Positions 35,465 to 44,643 of a stretch of DNA of 64,000 nucleotides are shown one piece after another; the stretch's first letter is position 1, and the number at the start of each line of letters is the position of its first letter. The position numbers were made by a program, and so were the translations under genes. Below the pieces are notes generated by a model, which saw only the letters and a program-made list of their open reading frames with translations, was not told where the DNA came from and did no database searches. The stretch is from an uncultured Isoptericola sp. (lineage in GTDB: Bacteria; Actinomycetota; Actinomycetes; Actinomycetales; Cellulomonadaceae), in the NCBI GenBank assembly GCA_947497265.1, contig CANMFP010000001.1, positions 1-64,000 of the forward strand. Reading direction: 5' to 3'.

Positions 35465-36640
35465 TCAGGCTCCTTCGAGGACGGGGGCAAAACGGTCGGG
35501 GTCGGCGACGCGCAGGGCGTCCGGCAGGGCGGCACCGGTCAGACCGGCGACGACGGCCTCGGCCGTCAGCGGTGCGAGGAGCACCCCGCCACGATGGTGG
35601 CCCGTCGCCAGGTGCAGGCCCGGCGTGGCCGTCGGCCCCACGAGCGGCAGGTTGTCGGGGGTGGCGGGTCGCGCCCGCAGCGTCGCCTCGACGAAGGCGG
35701 CCTCGTCGAGGGCCGGCACCAGCGCCCGGGCGTCCCGCAGCAGCGCGAACACTCCCCCGGCCGACGGGCGGTGGTCGTCCGGGCCCTCCTCGCTGGTGGC
35801 GCCGACGACGACCTCCCGGTGCTCCGCCGTCGTCCCCGGACCTGATCCCGTCCCGGGCTCCCGCGGCACCACGTAGACCGGGCGGCCCTGCACCCGGCCG
35901 CGCACGACATGCCCGGGGGCGGACCCGGGCGGAGCGTCGAGCCGGAGCGTCTGGCCCCGCACCGGCCGGACGGGCACGTCGACCAGCTCGCCGGACCGCC
36001 ACCCGGCGGCCAGGACCACCGCCCCGGCCCGGTGCAGCGTGCCCGCCTCGTCGAGGACACCGACGACGGCGCCCCGGTCGCGTTCGAGGCGCACGGCGGC
36101 ACGCTGGACGACGGCGGCACGGGGGTGGGCGTGCAGGGCGACGTCGAGCGCGGCCCTGGTCGCGCGCGGGTCGGCAACATGGTCACCCGGCACCCAGGCG
36201 GCTCCGGCGACGTGGTGCCCGAGGAGCGGTTCGCGGCGCCGTGCCTGGGCACCGGTGAGCTCGTCCGGCTGCACGCCGAGCTCGGCGTGCAGGGCGAGCC
36301 AGCGCCGCAGGTGCGCGACGTCGTCGGCGTCGTAGGCCGCCACCAGCGTGCCCGTCTCGCGCAGCCCCGAGCCGAGGCCCGTCGCGCGCAGGAGGTCAGC
36401 CGCGAAGCGGGGCCATGCGGCGAGGCCGGCCAGGCCCAGACGGGCGAGGGCGGACTCGCCGAACCACGACTCGCTGACCGGTGCGAGCATCCCGGCGGCG
36501 GCGTGCGTGGCGCCGTCCCCCGGGCTCGGGTCGAGCAGGACGACCGTCAGACCGGCCTCGACGGCGCGCCAGGCCACCGCCGTACCGACGATGCCACCGC
36601 CGACGACCACGACGTCCGGCAGCGTCCCAGGCGTTCTCAT
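35465..36640 (-). CDS. thiO: glycine oxidase ThiO
   Basis: ThiO is an FAD-dependent D-amino-acid-oxidase-type enzyme that oxidises glycine to dehydroglycine for thiazole synthesis. The 391-residue protein opens with the FAD-binding fold (VVVVGGGIVGTAVAWRAVEA), then GATHAAAGMLAP, and near the C-terminus PLVGPTATPGLHLATGHHRG. ATG 36640 follows the AAGGGAG ribosome-binding site that is also the 3' end of the TPP riboswitch. An in-frame ATG 36661 would begin inside the riboswitch and is rejected. Confidence 0.93.
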   Translation of the reverse strand: MRTPGTLPDVVVVGGGIVGTAVAWRAVEAGLTVVLLDPSPGDGATHAAAGMLAPVSESWFGESALARLGLAGLAAWPRFAADLLRATGLGSGLRETGTLVAAYDADDVAHLRRWLALHAELGVQPDELTGAQARRREPLLGHHVAGAAWVPGDHVADPRATRAALDVALHAHPRAAVVQRAAVRLERDRGAVVGVLDEAGTLHRAGAVVLAAGWRSGELVDVPVRPVRGQTLRLDAPPGSAPGHVVRGRVQGRPVYVVPREPGTGSGPGTTAEHREVVVGATSEEGPDDHRPSAGGVFALLRDARALVPALDEAAFVEATLRARPATPDNLPLVGPTATPGLHLATGHHRGGVLLAPLTAEAVVAGLTGAALPDALRVADPDRFAPVLEGA

Positions 36641-36645
36641 GCGTG

Positions 36646-36728
36646 CTCCCTTCGCTGGCATGACCCAGATCAGGTTCGACGGTCGGCGGACCTCGCCCTC
36701 TCAGCCCCGACGGGGCTCCCGTGCTGCG
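36646..36728 (-). promoter_or_regulatory. TPP (THI-box) riboswitch of thiO-thiS-thiG
   Basis: Read on the minus strand, the conserved THI elements appear in order: CACGGGAGC, then GGGGCTGAGAGGG, then GACCGTCGAACCTGATCTGG, then GTCATGCCAGCGAAGGGAG. The last element contains the thiO ribosome-binding site, so thiamine pyrophosphate most likely represses translation by sequestering it. Spacing and strand fit a complete aptamer. Confidence 0.93.
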
Positions 36729-36731
36729 GCC

Positions 36732-36737
36732 ACTGTA
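36732..36737 (-). promoter_or_regulatory. -10 hexamer TACAGT of the thi operon
   Basis: On the minus strand TACAGT lies just upstream of the riboswitch; initiation about seven bases later would start the transcript at the aptamer 5' end. No convincing -35 box is visible. Confidence 0.45.
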
Positions 36738-36749
36738 CTGCCGCGTGGT

Positions 36750-36755
36750 TACGCT
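36750..36755 (+). promoter_or_regulatory. -10 hexamer TACGCT of thiE
   Basis: It lies seven bases before GTG 36763 and implies a leaderless thiE mRNA outside control of the divergent riboswitch. Confidence 0.5.
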
Positions 36756-36762
36756 GGCGGCC

Positions 36763-37449
36763 GTGTCCCCCTCCACGCCGTCCGCCGACGCCCGCACCCG
36801 GCTCGCCGACGCCCGCCTGTACCTGTGCACCGACGCCCGGTCCTCGACCGCCGACCTGGAGGACTTCCTGCACGCGGCCCTGCGCGGCGGTGTCGACGTG
36901 GTCCAGCTCCGCGACAAGTCTCTGGACGCCGCGCGCGAGCTCGAGCTGCAGGAGCTCGTGGCGGGCGTCGCCACCGCCCACGGTGCGCTGTGGGCTGTCA
37001 ACGACCGGGCCGACGTCGCCTCGCTGGCCGGGGCGCCCGTGGTGCACATGGGCCAGGGCGACCTGCCGACGTCGGCGGTGCGCAGCCTGCTCGGGACCGG
37101 CCCCGTGCTCGGACGCTCCACCCACTCCGCGCGGCAGGCCGCGGCCGCCGACGCGGACCCCGGCGTCGACTACTTCTGCGTGGGGCCGCTGTGGGCCACG
37201 CCCACCAAGCCGGGACGGGAGGCTGTCGGGCTCGACCTGCTGCGCGAGGTCGCGGCGTCGGACCCGGCCACCCCCTGGTTCGCGATCGGCGGCATCGACC
37301 GCGAACGGCTGGACGCCGTGCTGGACGCCGGTGCGCGGAGGGTCGTGGTCGTGCGCGCGATCACGGCGGCGGCCGACCCGGAACGGGCCGCGCGGGAGCT
37401 GCGTGCGCGGCTCGTCGAGCGGCTGCAGGATCAAGACGGCACGAAGTGA
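36763..37449 (+). CDS. thiE: thiamine phosphate synthase
   Basis: ThiE joins thiazole phosphate and HMP pyrophosphate to thiamine phosphate. The 228-residue TIM barrel has [55 protein letters not shown] and [15 protein letters not shown], all family signatures. GTG 36763 has a leaderless context; an in-frame GTG at 36721 would add 14 residues and overlaps the divergent riboswitch. It is divergent from thiO. Confidence 0.94.
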   Translation: MSPSTPSADARTRLADARLYLCTDARSSTADLEDFLHAALRGGVDVVQLRDKSLDAARELELQELVAGVATAHGALWAVNDRADVASLAGAPVVHMGQGDLPTSAVRSLLGTGPVLGRSTHSARQAAAADADPGVDYFCVGPLWATPTKPGREAVGLDLLREVAASDPATPWFAIGGIDRERLDAVLDAGARRVVVVRAITAAADPERAARELRARLVERLQDQDGTK

Positions 37450-37483
37450 CCTGATCGGCAGCTCGGACTGCCGACCAGGTCAC
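37446..37483 (+). terminator. thiE terminator hairpin
   Basis: GTGACCTGATCGGCAG (37446-37461) pairs with 37468-37483 with one mismatch around a CTCGGA loop. The stem includes the thiE stop codon. The unit resembles the palindrome at 34362-34426 (CGGCAG/CTGCCGA core). Confidence 0.75.
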
Positions 37484-37509
37484 CGTCCGCCGATCGGATC
37501 CGACGTCGG

Positions 37510-38418
37510 CTACCCGGCCGGCAGGCCCGCGATCCCGGTACCCACGGGGTCGTCCTCGCCGTCGCCACGCGGCCGACGTCGCGAGCCACGCGTGCCGCCC
37601 GCCATCTCGTCGCGCACCAACCGCACCCACAGCGCGACCGCGAACAGCCCGAACACCCACCACTGCAGGGCGTAGAAGAAGTTCTGCAGGTTCACGTCGG
37701 TGCCACCCTCGAGCACGGGGCGCGGCAGCGGCGCGGGACCCCCGGCGTCGGCGGGCACCTGCTCCGGGGACGAGCCGGTGTGCACCACGTAGGCGGTGTA
37801 GATCGGTCCGTCCCACGTGTTCGCCAGCGCGCTGGAGGCGATGTCCTGGGTCAGCGGCGGGCCACCGGGGTTCTCGGGGACGGTGCCGGTACGCACCGTC
37901 GACTCGGAGGCCTGCAGCCAGCCGTGCAGCGACACCTCCCCCGCCGGGACCTCGAGGGCCGCGTCCCCGGGCGTCGGGGAGTCGACCCAGCCGCGCACCA
38001 CGGGGAGCACGGGCTCCCCGGACAGGGCCGCCCACGACGCGCCGCCCGTGCCGTCGTCCGACACGCGCAGCGGGGTGAGGACCAGATAGCCGTCGACGCC
38101 GTCCAGGGACCGCCCGGTGACGAGCATCTGGCCCGCCGGCTCGTACGTCCCGGTGACCTCGACCTCGCGCCCGACCAGCTCGCCGGGGAACGAGGACTGC
38201 GGTACGAGCACCTCGCCGAGGTCGACGGGTGCCGCCGCGGCCGCCTCTGCCGCCTCCTGCGCGGCGGCGAGGTTGGCCCGCTCGTACGCGCGGTCGATCT
38301 GCCAGACGCCCAGCCGGCCGCACACGGCCGCAGCGGCGAGGAAGATCAGCAGGATCACGATCATCCGCGGCTGGCGGGCGACCGCCCAGAAGGATCGGCG
38401 CACAGGCGGGTTCGGCAC
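37510..38418 (-). CDS. SURF1 family protein
   Basis: SURF1 proteins assist assembly of the aa3-type cytochrome c oxidase. The 302-residue protein has the expected two membrane helices (MIVILLIFLAAAAVCGRLGVWQ near residue 20 shown in part by LGVWQIDRAYER, and NFFYALQWWVFGLFAVALW near residue 250) enclosing an extracytoplasmic beta-rich domain with VRGWVDSPTP. A basic, disordered tail follows. GTG 38418 has TACCGT six bases upstream. It is transcribed away from xfp. Confidence 0.88.
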   Translation of the reverse strand: MPNPPVRRSFWAVARQPRMIVILLIFLAAAAVCGRLGVWQIDRAYERANLAAAQEAAEAAAAAPVDLGEVLVPQSSFPGELVGREVEVTGTYEPAGQMLVTGRSLDGVDGYLVLTPLRVSDDGTGGASWAALSGEPVLPVVRGWVDSPTPGDAALEVPAGEVSLHGWLQASESTVRTGTVPENPGGPPLTQDIASSALANTWDGPIYTAYVVHTGSSPEQVPADAGGPAPLPRPVLEGGTDVNLQNFFYALQWWVFGLFAVALWVRLVRDEMAGGTRGSRRRPRGDGEDDPVGTGIAGLPAG

Positions 38419-38424
38419 GGGGCC

Positions 38425-38430
38425 ACGGTA
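38425..38430 (-). promoter_or_regulatory. -10 hexamer TACCGT
   Basis: It lies six bases before GTG 38418 of the SURF1 gene on the minus strand. Confidence 0.45.
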
Positions 38431-38523
38431 TCGGTGCCCGCGGCCTCTCCTGGAATCGCGTGGCGAAGGTCACCGTGCCGCGCGGCGGGCCGCTCGTGTC
38501 TCACGCTGCGCCGGGGACCGCCG

Positions 38524-38538
38524 TGCGATGGAATGAGC
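38524..38538 (+). promoter_or_regulatory. shared upstream motif, xfp copy
   Basis: TGCGATGGAATGAGC lies 38 bp before the xfp start. A copy differing at one base, TGCGATGGAATGGGC, lies 32 bp before pta. It may be a common promoter element or activator site of the phosphoketolase operon. Confidence 0.45.
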
Positions 38539-38575
38539 ACGAACATGATCGTCCCTCTGCCCGTAGGAGCGTCAG

Positions 38576-41071
38576 ATGAGCACCTCGACCGCCGATCCCA
38601 CCACCTGGCCCGCCACCGGAGTCGCGGAGCTCTCGGACACGGACGTCGAACGTCTCGACCAGTGGTGGCGTGCCGCCAACTACCTGTCGATCGGCCAGAT
38701 CTACCTGCTCGACAACCCCCTGATGCGCCGGCCCCTGGACCGCGACCACGTCAAGCCGCGGCTCCTCGGGCACTGGGGCACGACTCCGGGCCTCAACTTC
38801 CTCTACGCCCACCTCAACCGCGTCATCCGCGAGCGTCAGCAGTCCACGGTCTACGTCGCCGGCCCCGGTCACGGCGGTCCCGGGCTCGTGGCGAACACCT
38901 ACCTCGAGGGCACCTACTCGGAGATCTACACCGACGTGACCCAGGACGACGAGGGGATGCGCCGGCTGTTCAAGCAGTTCTCGTTCCCCGGGGGGATCCC
39001 CTCGCACGTGGCGCCCGAGACGCCCGGCTCGATCCACGAGGGCGGCGAGCTCGGGTACGCGCTGTCGCACGCCTACGGCGCCGCGTTCGACAACCCGGAC
39101 CTGCTGGTGGCGGCGGTCGTGGGCGACGGCGAGGCGGAGACCGGCCCGCTGGCCACCAGCTGGCACTCCAACAAGTTCGTCAACCCGGCGCAGGACGGCG
39201 TCGTGCTGCCGATCCTGCACCTCAACGGCTACAAGATCGCCAACCCGACGGTGCTGGACCGCATCAGCGACGACGAGCTGCACGCCCTCATGGTCGGCTA
39301 CGGGCACACGCCGTACTTCTTCACGGGCGGGTTCGACGGCGAGGACCACGCGGCGGTGCACCGCCGGTTCGCCCAGCTCCTCGACGAGGTGATGGACCAC
39401 ATCGCGCGGATCAAGGCGGACGCCCGGGACGCGTCGCCGGGCGAGGAGCAGCGCCCCGCGTGGCCGATGATCGTCTTCCGCACACCGAAGGGCTGGACCT
39501 GCCCGCCCGAGATCGACGGGAACAAGACCGAGGGCTCCTGGCGTGCGCACCAGGTGCCGCTCGCGAGCGCCCGCGACACGCCGGAGCACCTCGAGGTGCT
39601 CCGCGACTGGCTGGAGTCCTACCGGCCGCACGAGCTCTTCGACGACGACGGCGCGCTGCGGCCCGAGATCGCGGCGGAGGCTCCGCAGGGCGAGCTGCGC
39701 ATGGGCGCCAACCCGCACGCGAACGGCGGGCTGCTGCTCAAGGACCTGCGGCTGCCCGACTTCCGCGACTTCGCCGTCGACGTCCCCGAGCCGGGGGCCG
39801 CCCTGGCTGAGTCGACCCGGGTGCTCGGCAGCTGGCTCACCGAGGTGATCCGCCGCAACCCGGAGAACTTCCGCATCTTCGGACCGGACGAGGTGGCCTC
39901 GAACCGTCTCCAGGCCGTCTACGACGTCACCGACAAGCAGTGGAACGCGGAGTACCACGGGCCCGACGTCGACCAGCACCTCGCGCGCGTCGGCCGCGTC
40001 ATGGAGATGCTGAGCGAGCACCAGTGCCAGGGATGGCTGGAGGGCTACCTCCTGACGGGCCGGCACGGCCTGTTCACCAGCTACGAGGCGTTCATACACA
40101 TCGTCGACTCGATGTTCAACCAGCACGCCAAGTGGCTCAAGGTCACCAACCACATCCCGTGGCGCCGGCCGATCGCGTCGCTCAACTACCTGCTGTCCAG
40201 CCACACGTGGCGCCAGGACCACAACGGCTTCTCCCACCAGGACCCGGGCTTCATCGACCACGTGGTCAACAAGAAGGCCGAGATCGTGCGGGTCTACCTG
40301 CCGCCGGACGCGAACACCCTGCTGAGCACCTACGACCACTGCCTGCGCAGCCGCCAGTACGTCAACGTGGTGGTCGCCGGCAAGCAGCCCGGACCCCAGT
40401 TCCTGTCCATGGACGCCGCGATCGCCCACTGCACGCGCGGGCTGGGCATCTGGGAGTGGGCCGGCACGGAGGTCCCGGGCGAGGACCCGGACGTGGTGCT
40501 CGGCTGCGCGGGCGACATCCCCACGCTCGAGGTCCTGGCGGCCGCCGACATCCTGCGCCGCGAGCTGCCGGACCTCAAGGTCCGCGTCGTCAACGTCGTG
40601 GACCTCATGCGGCTGCAGGACGAGCGGGAGCACCCGCACGGTCTGGCGGACAAGGACTTCGACGGGCTGTTCACGCCCGACCGGCCCGTGATCTTCAACT
40701 ATCACGGCTATCCGTGGCTCATCCACCGCCTGACCTACCGCCGCAACAACCACGGCAACATCCACGTGCGCGGTTACAAGGAGGAGGGCACCACCACCAC
40801 GCCGTTCGACATGGCGATGCTCAACGACATCGACCGGTACCACCTGGTGCTCGACGTCATCGACCGGGTCCCCGGGCTGGGCTCCACGGTCGCCGGCCTG
40901 CGTCAGCGGATGGTCGACGCGCGCCTCGCCGCCCGGCAGCACACCCGCGAGCACGGCGAGGACATCCCCGAGGTGCGCGACTGGGTGTGGCCCGACGCCG
41001 GGCAGACGGCCACGGAGGAGGGCGGTCCGATGTACGACGCCGGCACGGCCACCGGCGGTGACAACGAGTGA
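38576..41071 (+). CDS. xfp: xylulose-5-phosphate/fructose-6-phosphate phosphoketolase
   Basis: This thiamine-diphosphate enzyme cleaves Xu5P (or F6P) with phosphate to acetyl phosphate plus G3P (or E4P). The 831 residues match the family, with [18 protein letters not shown], the PGHGGPG loop, [21 protein letters not shown], the ThDP motif [11 protein letters not shown] and HKNS-like [12 protein letters not shown] 38576 has AGGAG eight bases upstream. With pta and ackA it makes a route from pentose phosphates to acetate and ATP. In this window thiamine synthesis lies immediately upstream. Confidence 0.97.
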   Translation: MSTSTADPTTWPATGVAELSDTDVERLDQWWRAANYLSIGQIYLLDNPLMRRPLDRDHVKPRLLGHWGTTPGLNFLYAHLNRVIRERQQSTVYVAGPGHGGPGLVANTYLEGTYSEIYTDVTQDDEGMRRLFKQFSFPGGIPSHVAPETPGSIHEGGELGYALSHAYGAAFDNPDLLVAAVVGDGEAETGPLATSWHSNKFVNPAQDGVVLPILHLNGYKIANPTVLDRISDDELHALMVGYGHTPYFFTGGFDGEDHAAVHRRFAQLLDEVMDHIARIKADARDASPGEEQRPAWPMIVFRTPKGWTCPPEIDGNKTEGSWRAHQVPLASARDTPEHLEVLRDWLESYRPHELFDDDGALRPEIAAEAPQGELRMGANPHANGGLLLKDLRLPDFRDFAVDVPEPGAALAESTRVLGSWLTEVIRRNPENFRIFGPDEVASNRLQAVYDVTDKQWNAEYHGPDVDQHLARVGRVMEMLSEHQCQGWLEGYLLTGRHGLFTSYEAFIHIVDSMFNQHAKWLKVTNHIPWRRPIASLNYLLSSHTWRQDHNGFSHQDPGFIDHVVNKKAEIVRVYLPPDANTLLSTYDHCLRSRQYVNVVVAGKQPGPQFLSMDAAIAHCTRGLGIWEWAGTEVPGEDPDVVLGCAGDIPTLEVLAAADILRRELPDLKVRVVNVVDLMRLQDEREHPHGLADKDFDGLFTPDRPVIFNYHGYPWLIHRLTYRRNNHGNIHVRGYKEEGTTTTPFDMAMLNDIDRYHLVLDVIDRVPGLGSTVAGLRQRMVDARLAARQHTREHGEDIPEVRDWVWPDAGQTATEEGGPMYDAGTATGGDNE

Positions 41072-41128
41072 AGCACGTCCGGGAGTGACCAAGCCGACGC
41101 CCCGCAACCGGTGCGCCGTCGTCGTGCA

Positions 41129-41143
41129 TGCGATGGAATGGGC
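41129..41143 (+). promoter_or_regulatory. shared upstream motif, pta copy
   Basis: TGCGATGGAATGGGC matches 14 of 15 bases of the element before xfp. Its presence in the 103-bp xfp-pta gap suggests pta has its own promoter or the same regulator site. Confidence 0.45.
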
Positions 41144-41174
41144 GTGACGTCCGACGCGAGCGAACAGGCAGGCA

Positions 41175-43301
41175 GTGAGCACACGCAGCATCTACATCGC
41201 GTCCCCCGAGGGGGACACCGGCAAGTCGACGGTCGCGCTCGGGGTGCTCGACCTCCTGGTCCGCCAGGTCCAGCGCGTGGGCGTCTTCCGGGCGGTCTCC
41301 CGGGTCCCGGAGCGGCCGGCGGCCGACGGCGGCACGGGAGTACGTGACCACGTCCTGGAGATGATGCTCGCCCATGACGGCATCGACCTGGACTACGCGG
41401 ACGCCGTCGGGGTCACCTACGACGACGTCCACGCCGACCCGGACGGGTCCCTGGCCAGGATCGTGGCGCGGTACCACGCCGTCGCCGACCGGTGCGACGC
41501 CGTCGTGGTGCTCGGCACCGACTACACGGACGTCTCGGGAGCGACCGAGCTGGCGTTCAACGCGCGGGTGGCCGCCAACCTGGACGCCCCCGTGCTGCTC
41601 GTCGTCTCCGGCCGCTCGCGCGGGATCGACGACGTCGCGACCCTGACCCGGCTCAGCGTGGCGGAGCTGCGGGCGAGCCACGCCCAGCCGATCGCCGTGG
41701 TCGTCAACCGGGCCGAGGACGCCGTGACGGACGCGCCCACCGCGGTGCGCGAAGGGATCAGCGGCGAGGACCTGCCGACCTGGGTCATCCCGGAGGAGCC
41801 GTTCCTCGGCGCGCCGACCGTGGCCCAGCTCGCCGACGCCGTCGACGGCACGCTGCTGCTCGGCGACCGTGACCTCCTGGCCCGCGAGGCCCTCGACGTG
41901 ATCGTGGGCGCCATGACGTTCGAGCACATGCTCGGCCACCTCGCGGACGGCACCGTGGTCATCACGCCCGGGGACCGCACGGACGTGCTGCTCGGGCTGC
42001 TGTCGGTGCAGACGGCGCAGCGCTTCCCGTCGCTCGCGGGGCTGATCCTCACCGGCGGGTACCGCCCGTCGGGCCGGTCCGGGCAGCTCGCGGCCGCCCT
42101 GGAGCCGCACGTGCCGATCATCGCCACCACGATGGACACCTACGAGGTGGCCGGTGTCGCGGCGCGGACCCGCGGCGCGATGACGGCGACGGCGCAGCGC
42201 AAGCACGACGTCGCCCGGGCCATGTTCGAGCAGCGGGTGGACGGCGCCGAGCTGCTGGCCCGCCTCGCCGTCGAGCGCACCCCCGTGGTCACCCCGCTCA
42301 TGTTCGAGCACGAGCTGGTCGAACGGGCCCGCGGCGACCGCCGGCGCGTGGTGCTGCCCGAGGGCGGCGACGACCGCATCCTGCGTGCCGCCTCCACGGT
42401 GCTCGCCCGCGGCATCGCCGACCTGGTGATCCTCGGCGACGAGACGACGATCCGCGCCAGGGCCACCGAGCTGGGCCTCGACATCGACGCCGCCGAGGTG
42501 CTCTCCCCCACCGACGCCGAGCACGTGGAGCGGTTCGCCGCCGAGTACACCCGGCTGCGGGCGCACAAGGGCATGACCGTCGAGCGTGCGCGGGAGATCG
42601 TCACCGACGTGTCCTACTTCGGCACGATGATGGTCCACCTCGGGCTGGCCGACGGCATGGTCTCCGGGGCCGCGCACACCACCGCGCACACGATCCGTCC
42701 GTCGTTCGAGATCATCAAGACGAAGCCGGGCGTGTCCGTGGTGTCCTCGGTGTTCCTCATGTGCCTGCCCGACCGGGTGCTCGTCTACGGCGACTGCGCG
42801 GTCAACCCGGACCCGACGGCGGAGCAGCTCGCCGACATCGCAGCGTCGTCGGCGGCCACGGCCGAGCAGTTCGGCGTGCAGCCGCAGGTCGCCATGCTGT
42901 CCTACTCGACCGGCACCTCCGGCACCGGCGCTGACGTCGACAAGGTGCGGTCCGCCACCGACCTGGTGCGCGAGCGCCACCCCGAGCTGAGCGTCGAGGG
43001 CCCGATCCAGTACGACGCCGCGGTGGACGTCTCGGTCGCGGCCTCCAAGCTGCCCGAGTCGTCGGTGGCCGGGCGGGCGAGCGTCTTCATCTTCCCGGAC
43101 CTCAACACGGGCAACAACACGTACAAGGCGGTGCAGCGCTCGGCCGGGGCGGTCGCCGTCGGCCCCGTCCTGCAAGGACTGAACAAACCGGTCAACGACC
43201 TCTCCCGTGGCGCCCTGGTCCCGGACATCGTCAACACCGTGGCGATCACCGCGATCCAGGCGCAGTCCGTCGGCACCCCCTCGAACGGAGCCCGAGCATG
43301 A
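41175..43301 (+). CDS. pta: phosphate acetyltransferase, long form
   Basis: Pta interconverts acetyl-CoA and acetyl phosphate. The 708-residue long form has an N-terminal P-loop-like domain (IYIASPEGDTGKSTVALGVL), a central DRTGG regulatory domain (about 215-330), and the C-terminal catalytic PTA_PTB domain (RRVVLPEGGDDRILRAA; MVSGAAHTTAHTIRPSFEII; GPVLQGLNKPVNDLSRG). GTG 41175 follows AGGCAGGCA. Its gene overlaps ackA by ATGA, so the two enzymes are made together. Confidence 0.97.
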   Translation: MSTRSIYIASPEGDTGKSTVALGVLDLLVRQVQRVGVFRAVSRVPERPAADGGTGVRDHVLEMMLAHDGIDLDYADAVGVTYDDVHADPDGSLARIVARYHAVADRCDAVVVLGTDYTDVSGATELAFNARVAANLDAPVLLVVSGRSRGIDDVATLTRLSVAELRASHAQPIAVVVNRAEDAVTDAPTAVREGISGEDLPTWVIPEEPFLGAPTVAQLADAVDGTLLLGDRDLLAREALDVIVGAMTFEHMLGHLADGTVVITPGDRTDVLLGLLSVQTAQRFPSLAGLILTGGYRPSGRSGQLAAALEPHVPIIATTMDTYEVAGVAARTRGAMTATAQRKHDVARAMFEQRVDGAELLARLAVERTPVVTPLMFEHELVERARGDRRRVVLPEGGDDRILRAASTVLARGIADLVILGDETTIRARATELGLDIDAAEVLSPTDAEHVERFAAEYTRLRAHKGMTVERAREIVTDVSYFGTMMVHLGLADGMVSGAAHTTAHTIRPSFEIIKTKPGVSVVSSVFLMCLPDRVLVYGDCAVNPDPTAEQLADIAASSAATAEQFGVQPQVAMLSYSTGTSGTGADVDKVRSATDLVRERHPELSVEGPIQYDAAVDVSVAASKLPESSVAGRASVFIFPDLNTGNNTYKAVQRSAGAVAVGPVLQGLNKPVNDLSRGALVPDIVNTVAITAIQAQSVGTPSNGARA

Positions 43302-44578
43302 GCATCATCCCCGAGCCGGACCGACCCAACCCGTTCAGCGCGTACGGTGCGCACGGCTCGGTGCTCGTGCTGAACTCCGGCTCGTCGTCGCTGAAGTACC
43401 AGCTCGTCAACCCGGTCGGCGGCGAGGCGATCGCCGCGGGCACGGTCGAGCGCATCGGCGAGGCCGGTGGCGCGACGGGCATCGTGACGCACACGTTCGC
43501 GGGCAACCGCACCCGCCGCGAGCTCGAGGTGCCCGACCACGGCGAGGCGCTGCGGTTGGCCCTCGACCTGTTCGACGAGATCGGGCCACGGCTCGCCGAC
43601 GCCGGCATCTACGCCGTCGGGCACCGCGTGGTGCACGGCGGGGCGGAGTTCTCCGGACCGGCCGTCGTGGACGACGAGGTGGTGGACCGCATCGAGGCGC
43701 TCGTGCCGCTCGCCCCGCTGCACAACCCCGCCAACGTCCAGGGCATCCGGGTGGCACGCGAGCTGCTCGGCGACGTGCCGCACGTCGCCGTGTTCGACAC
43801 GGCGTTCTTCCAGGCGCTGCCCGCCGAGGCCTACACCTACGCCATCGACCGCGACGTCGCCGCGGCGTACGACGTGCGCCGCTACGGGTTCCACGGCACC
43901 AGCCACCAGTACGTCACCGGCAAGGTGGCCCGCGTGCTGGGCCGGCGCGTGCAGGACCTCAACACGATCGTGCTGCACCTCGGCAACGGGGCCTCGGCGT
44001 CGGCCGTGCGGGGTGGCGTCCCCGTCGACACGTCCATGGGGCTGACGCCGCTCGAGGGTCTCGTCATGGGGACGCGGTCGGGCGACATCGACCCGGCCGT
44101 CGTGTTCCACCTCGCGCGCAACGCCGGGATGGACGTCGACGAGCTCGACACGCTGCTCAACAAGCGCTCCGGCATGCTCGGGCTCGCCGGCGTCAACGAC
44201 TTCCGCGAGCTGCGTCGGCTCATCGACGACGGCGACGAGGACGCGGCGCTCGCCTTCGACGTCTACGTCCACCGCCTGCGCAAGTACGTGGGCGCCTACG
44301 CGGCCCTGCTGGGCCGTGTGGACGTCATCGCGTTCACCGCGGGCGTCGGGGAGAACGACCCGGTGGTGCGGGCCGCCGTCTGCGAGGGCCTCGAAGGCTT
44401 CGGGATCGCCGTCGACGCGGACCGCAACGCCGCGCGCGGTGGCGAGCGCATCGTCTCGCCGGACTGGACGTCCACGCTGGTCATGGTGATCCCGACCATG
44501 GAGGAGCTGGCGATCGCCCGTCAGTGCGTCGAGGCGGTCGACGGCCGCGAGCCGACAGCGGCGGTCACCTCCGGCTGA
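43298..44578 (+). CDS. ackA: acetate kinase
   Basis: AckA converts acetyl phosphate and ADP to acetate and ATP. The 426-residue protein carries LVLNSGSSSLKYQLV near residue 27, VGHRVVHGG, the FDTAFFQALP segment, YGFHGTSHQYV, LHLGNGASASAV and AFTAGVGENDP. The N-terminus is about 25 residues longer than in many homologues. ATG 43298 overlaps the pta stop, with GGAG upstream. It closes the xfp-pta-ackA operon. Confidence 0.97.
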   Translation: MSIIPEPDRPNPFSAYGAHGSVLVLNSGSSSLKYQLVNPVGGEAIAAGTVERIGEAGGATGIVTHTFAGNRTRRELEVPDHGEALRLALDLFDEIGPRLADAGIYAVGHRVVHGGAEFSGPAVVDDEVVDRIEALVPLAPLHNPANVQGIRVARELLGDVPHVAVFDTAFFQALPAEAYTYAIDRDVAAAYDVRRYGFHGTSHQYVTGKVARVLGRRVQDLNTIVLHLGNGASASAVRGGVPVDTSMGLTPLEGLVMGTRSGDIDPAVVFHLARNAGMDVDELDTLLNKRSGMLGLAGVNDFRELRRLIDDGDEDAALAFDVYVHRLRKYVGAYAALLGRVDVIAFTAGVGENDPVVRAAVCEGLEGFGIAVDADRNAARGGERIVSPDWTSTLVMVIPTMEELAIARQCVEAVDGREPTAAVTSG

Positions 44579-44643
44579 GCCGCTCACGCCCGGCGGTCGA
44601 CCGCACGGCGCTTCGACCTGAGCCGGACGTGCGCCACCTGCGC

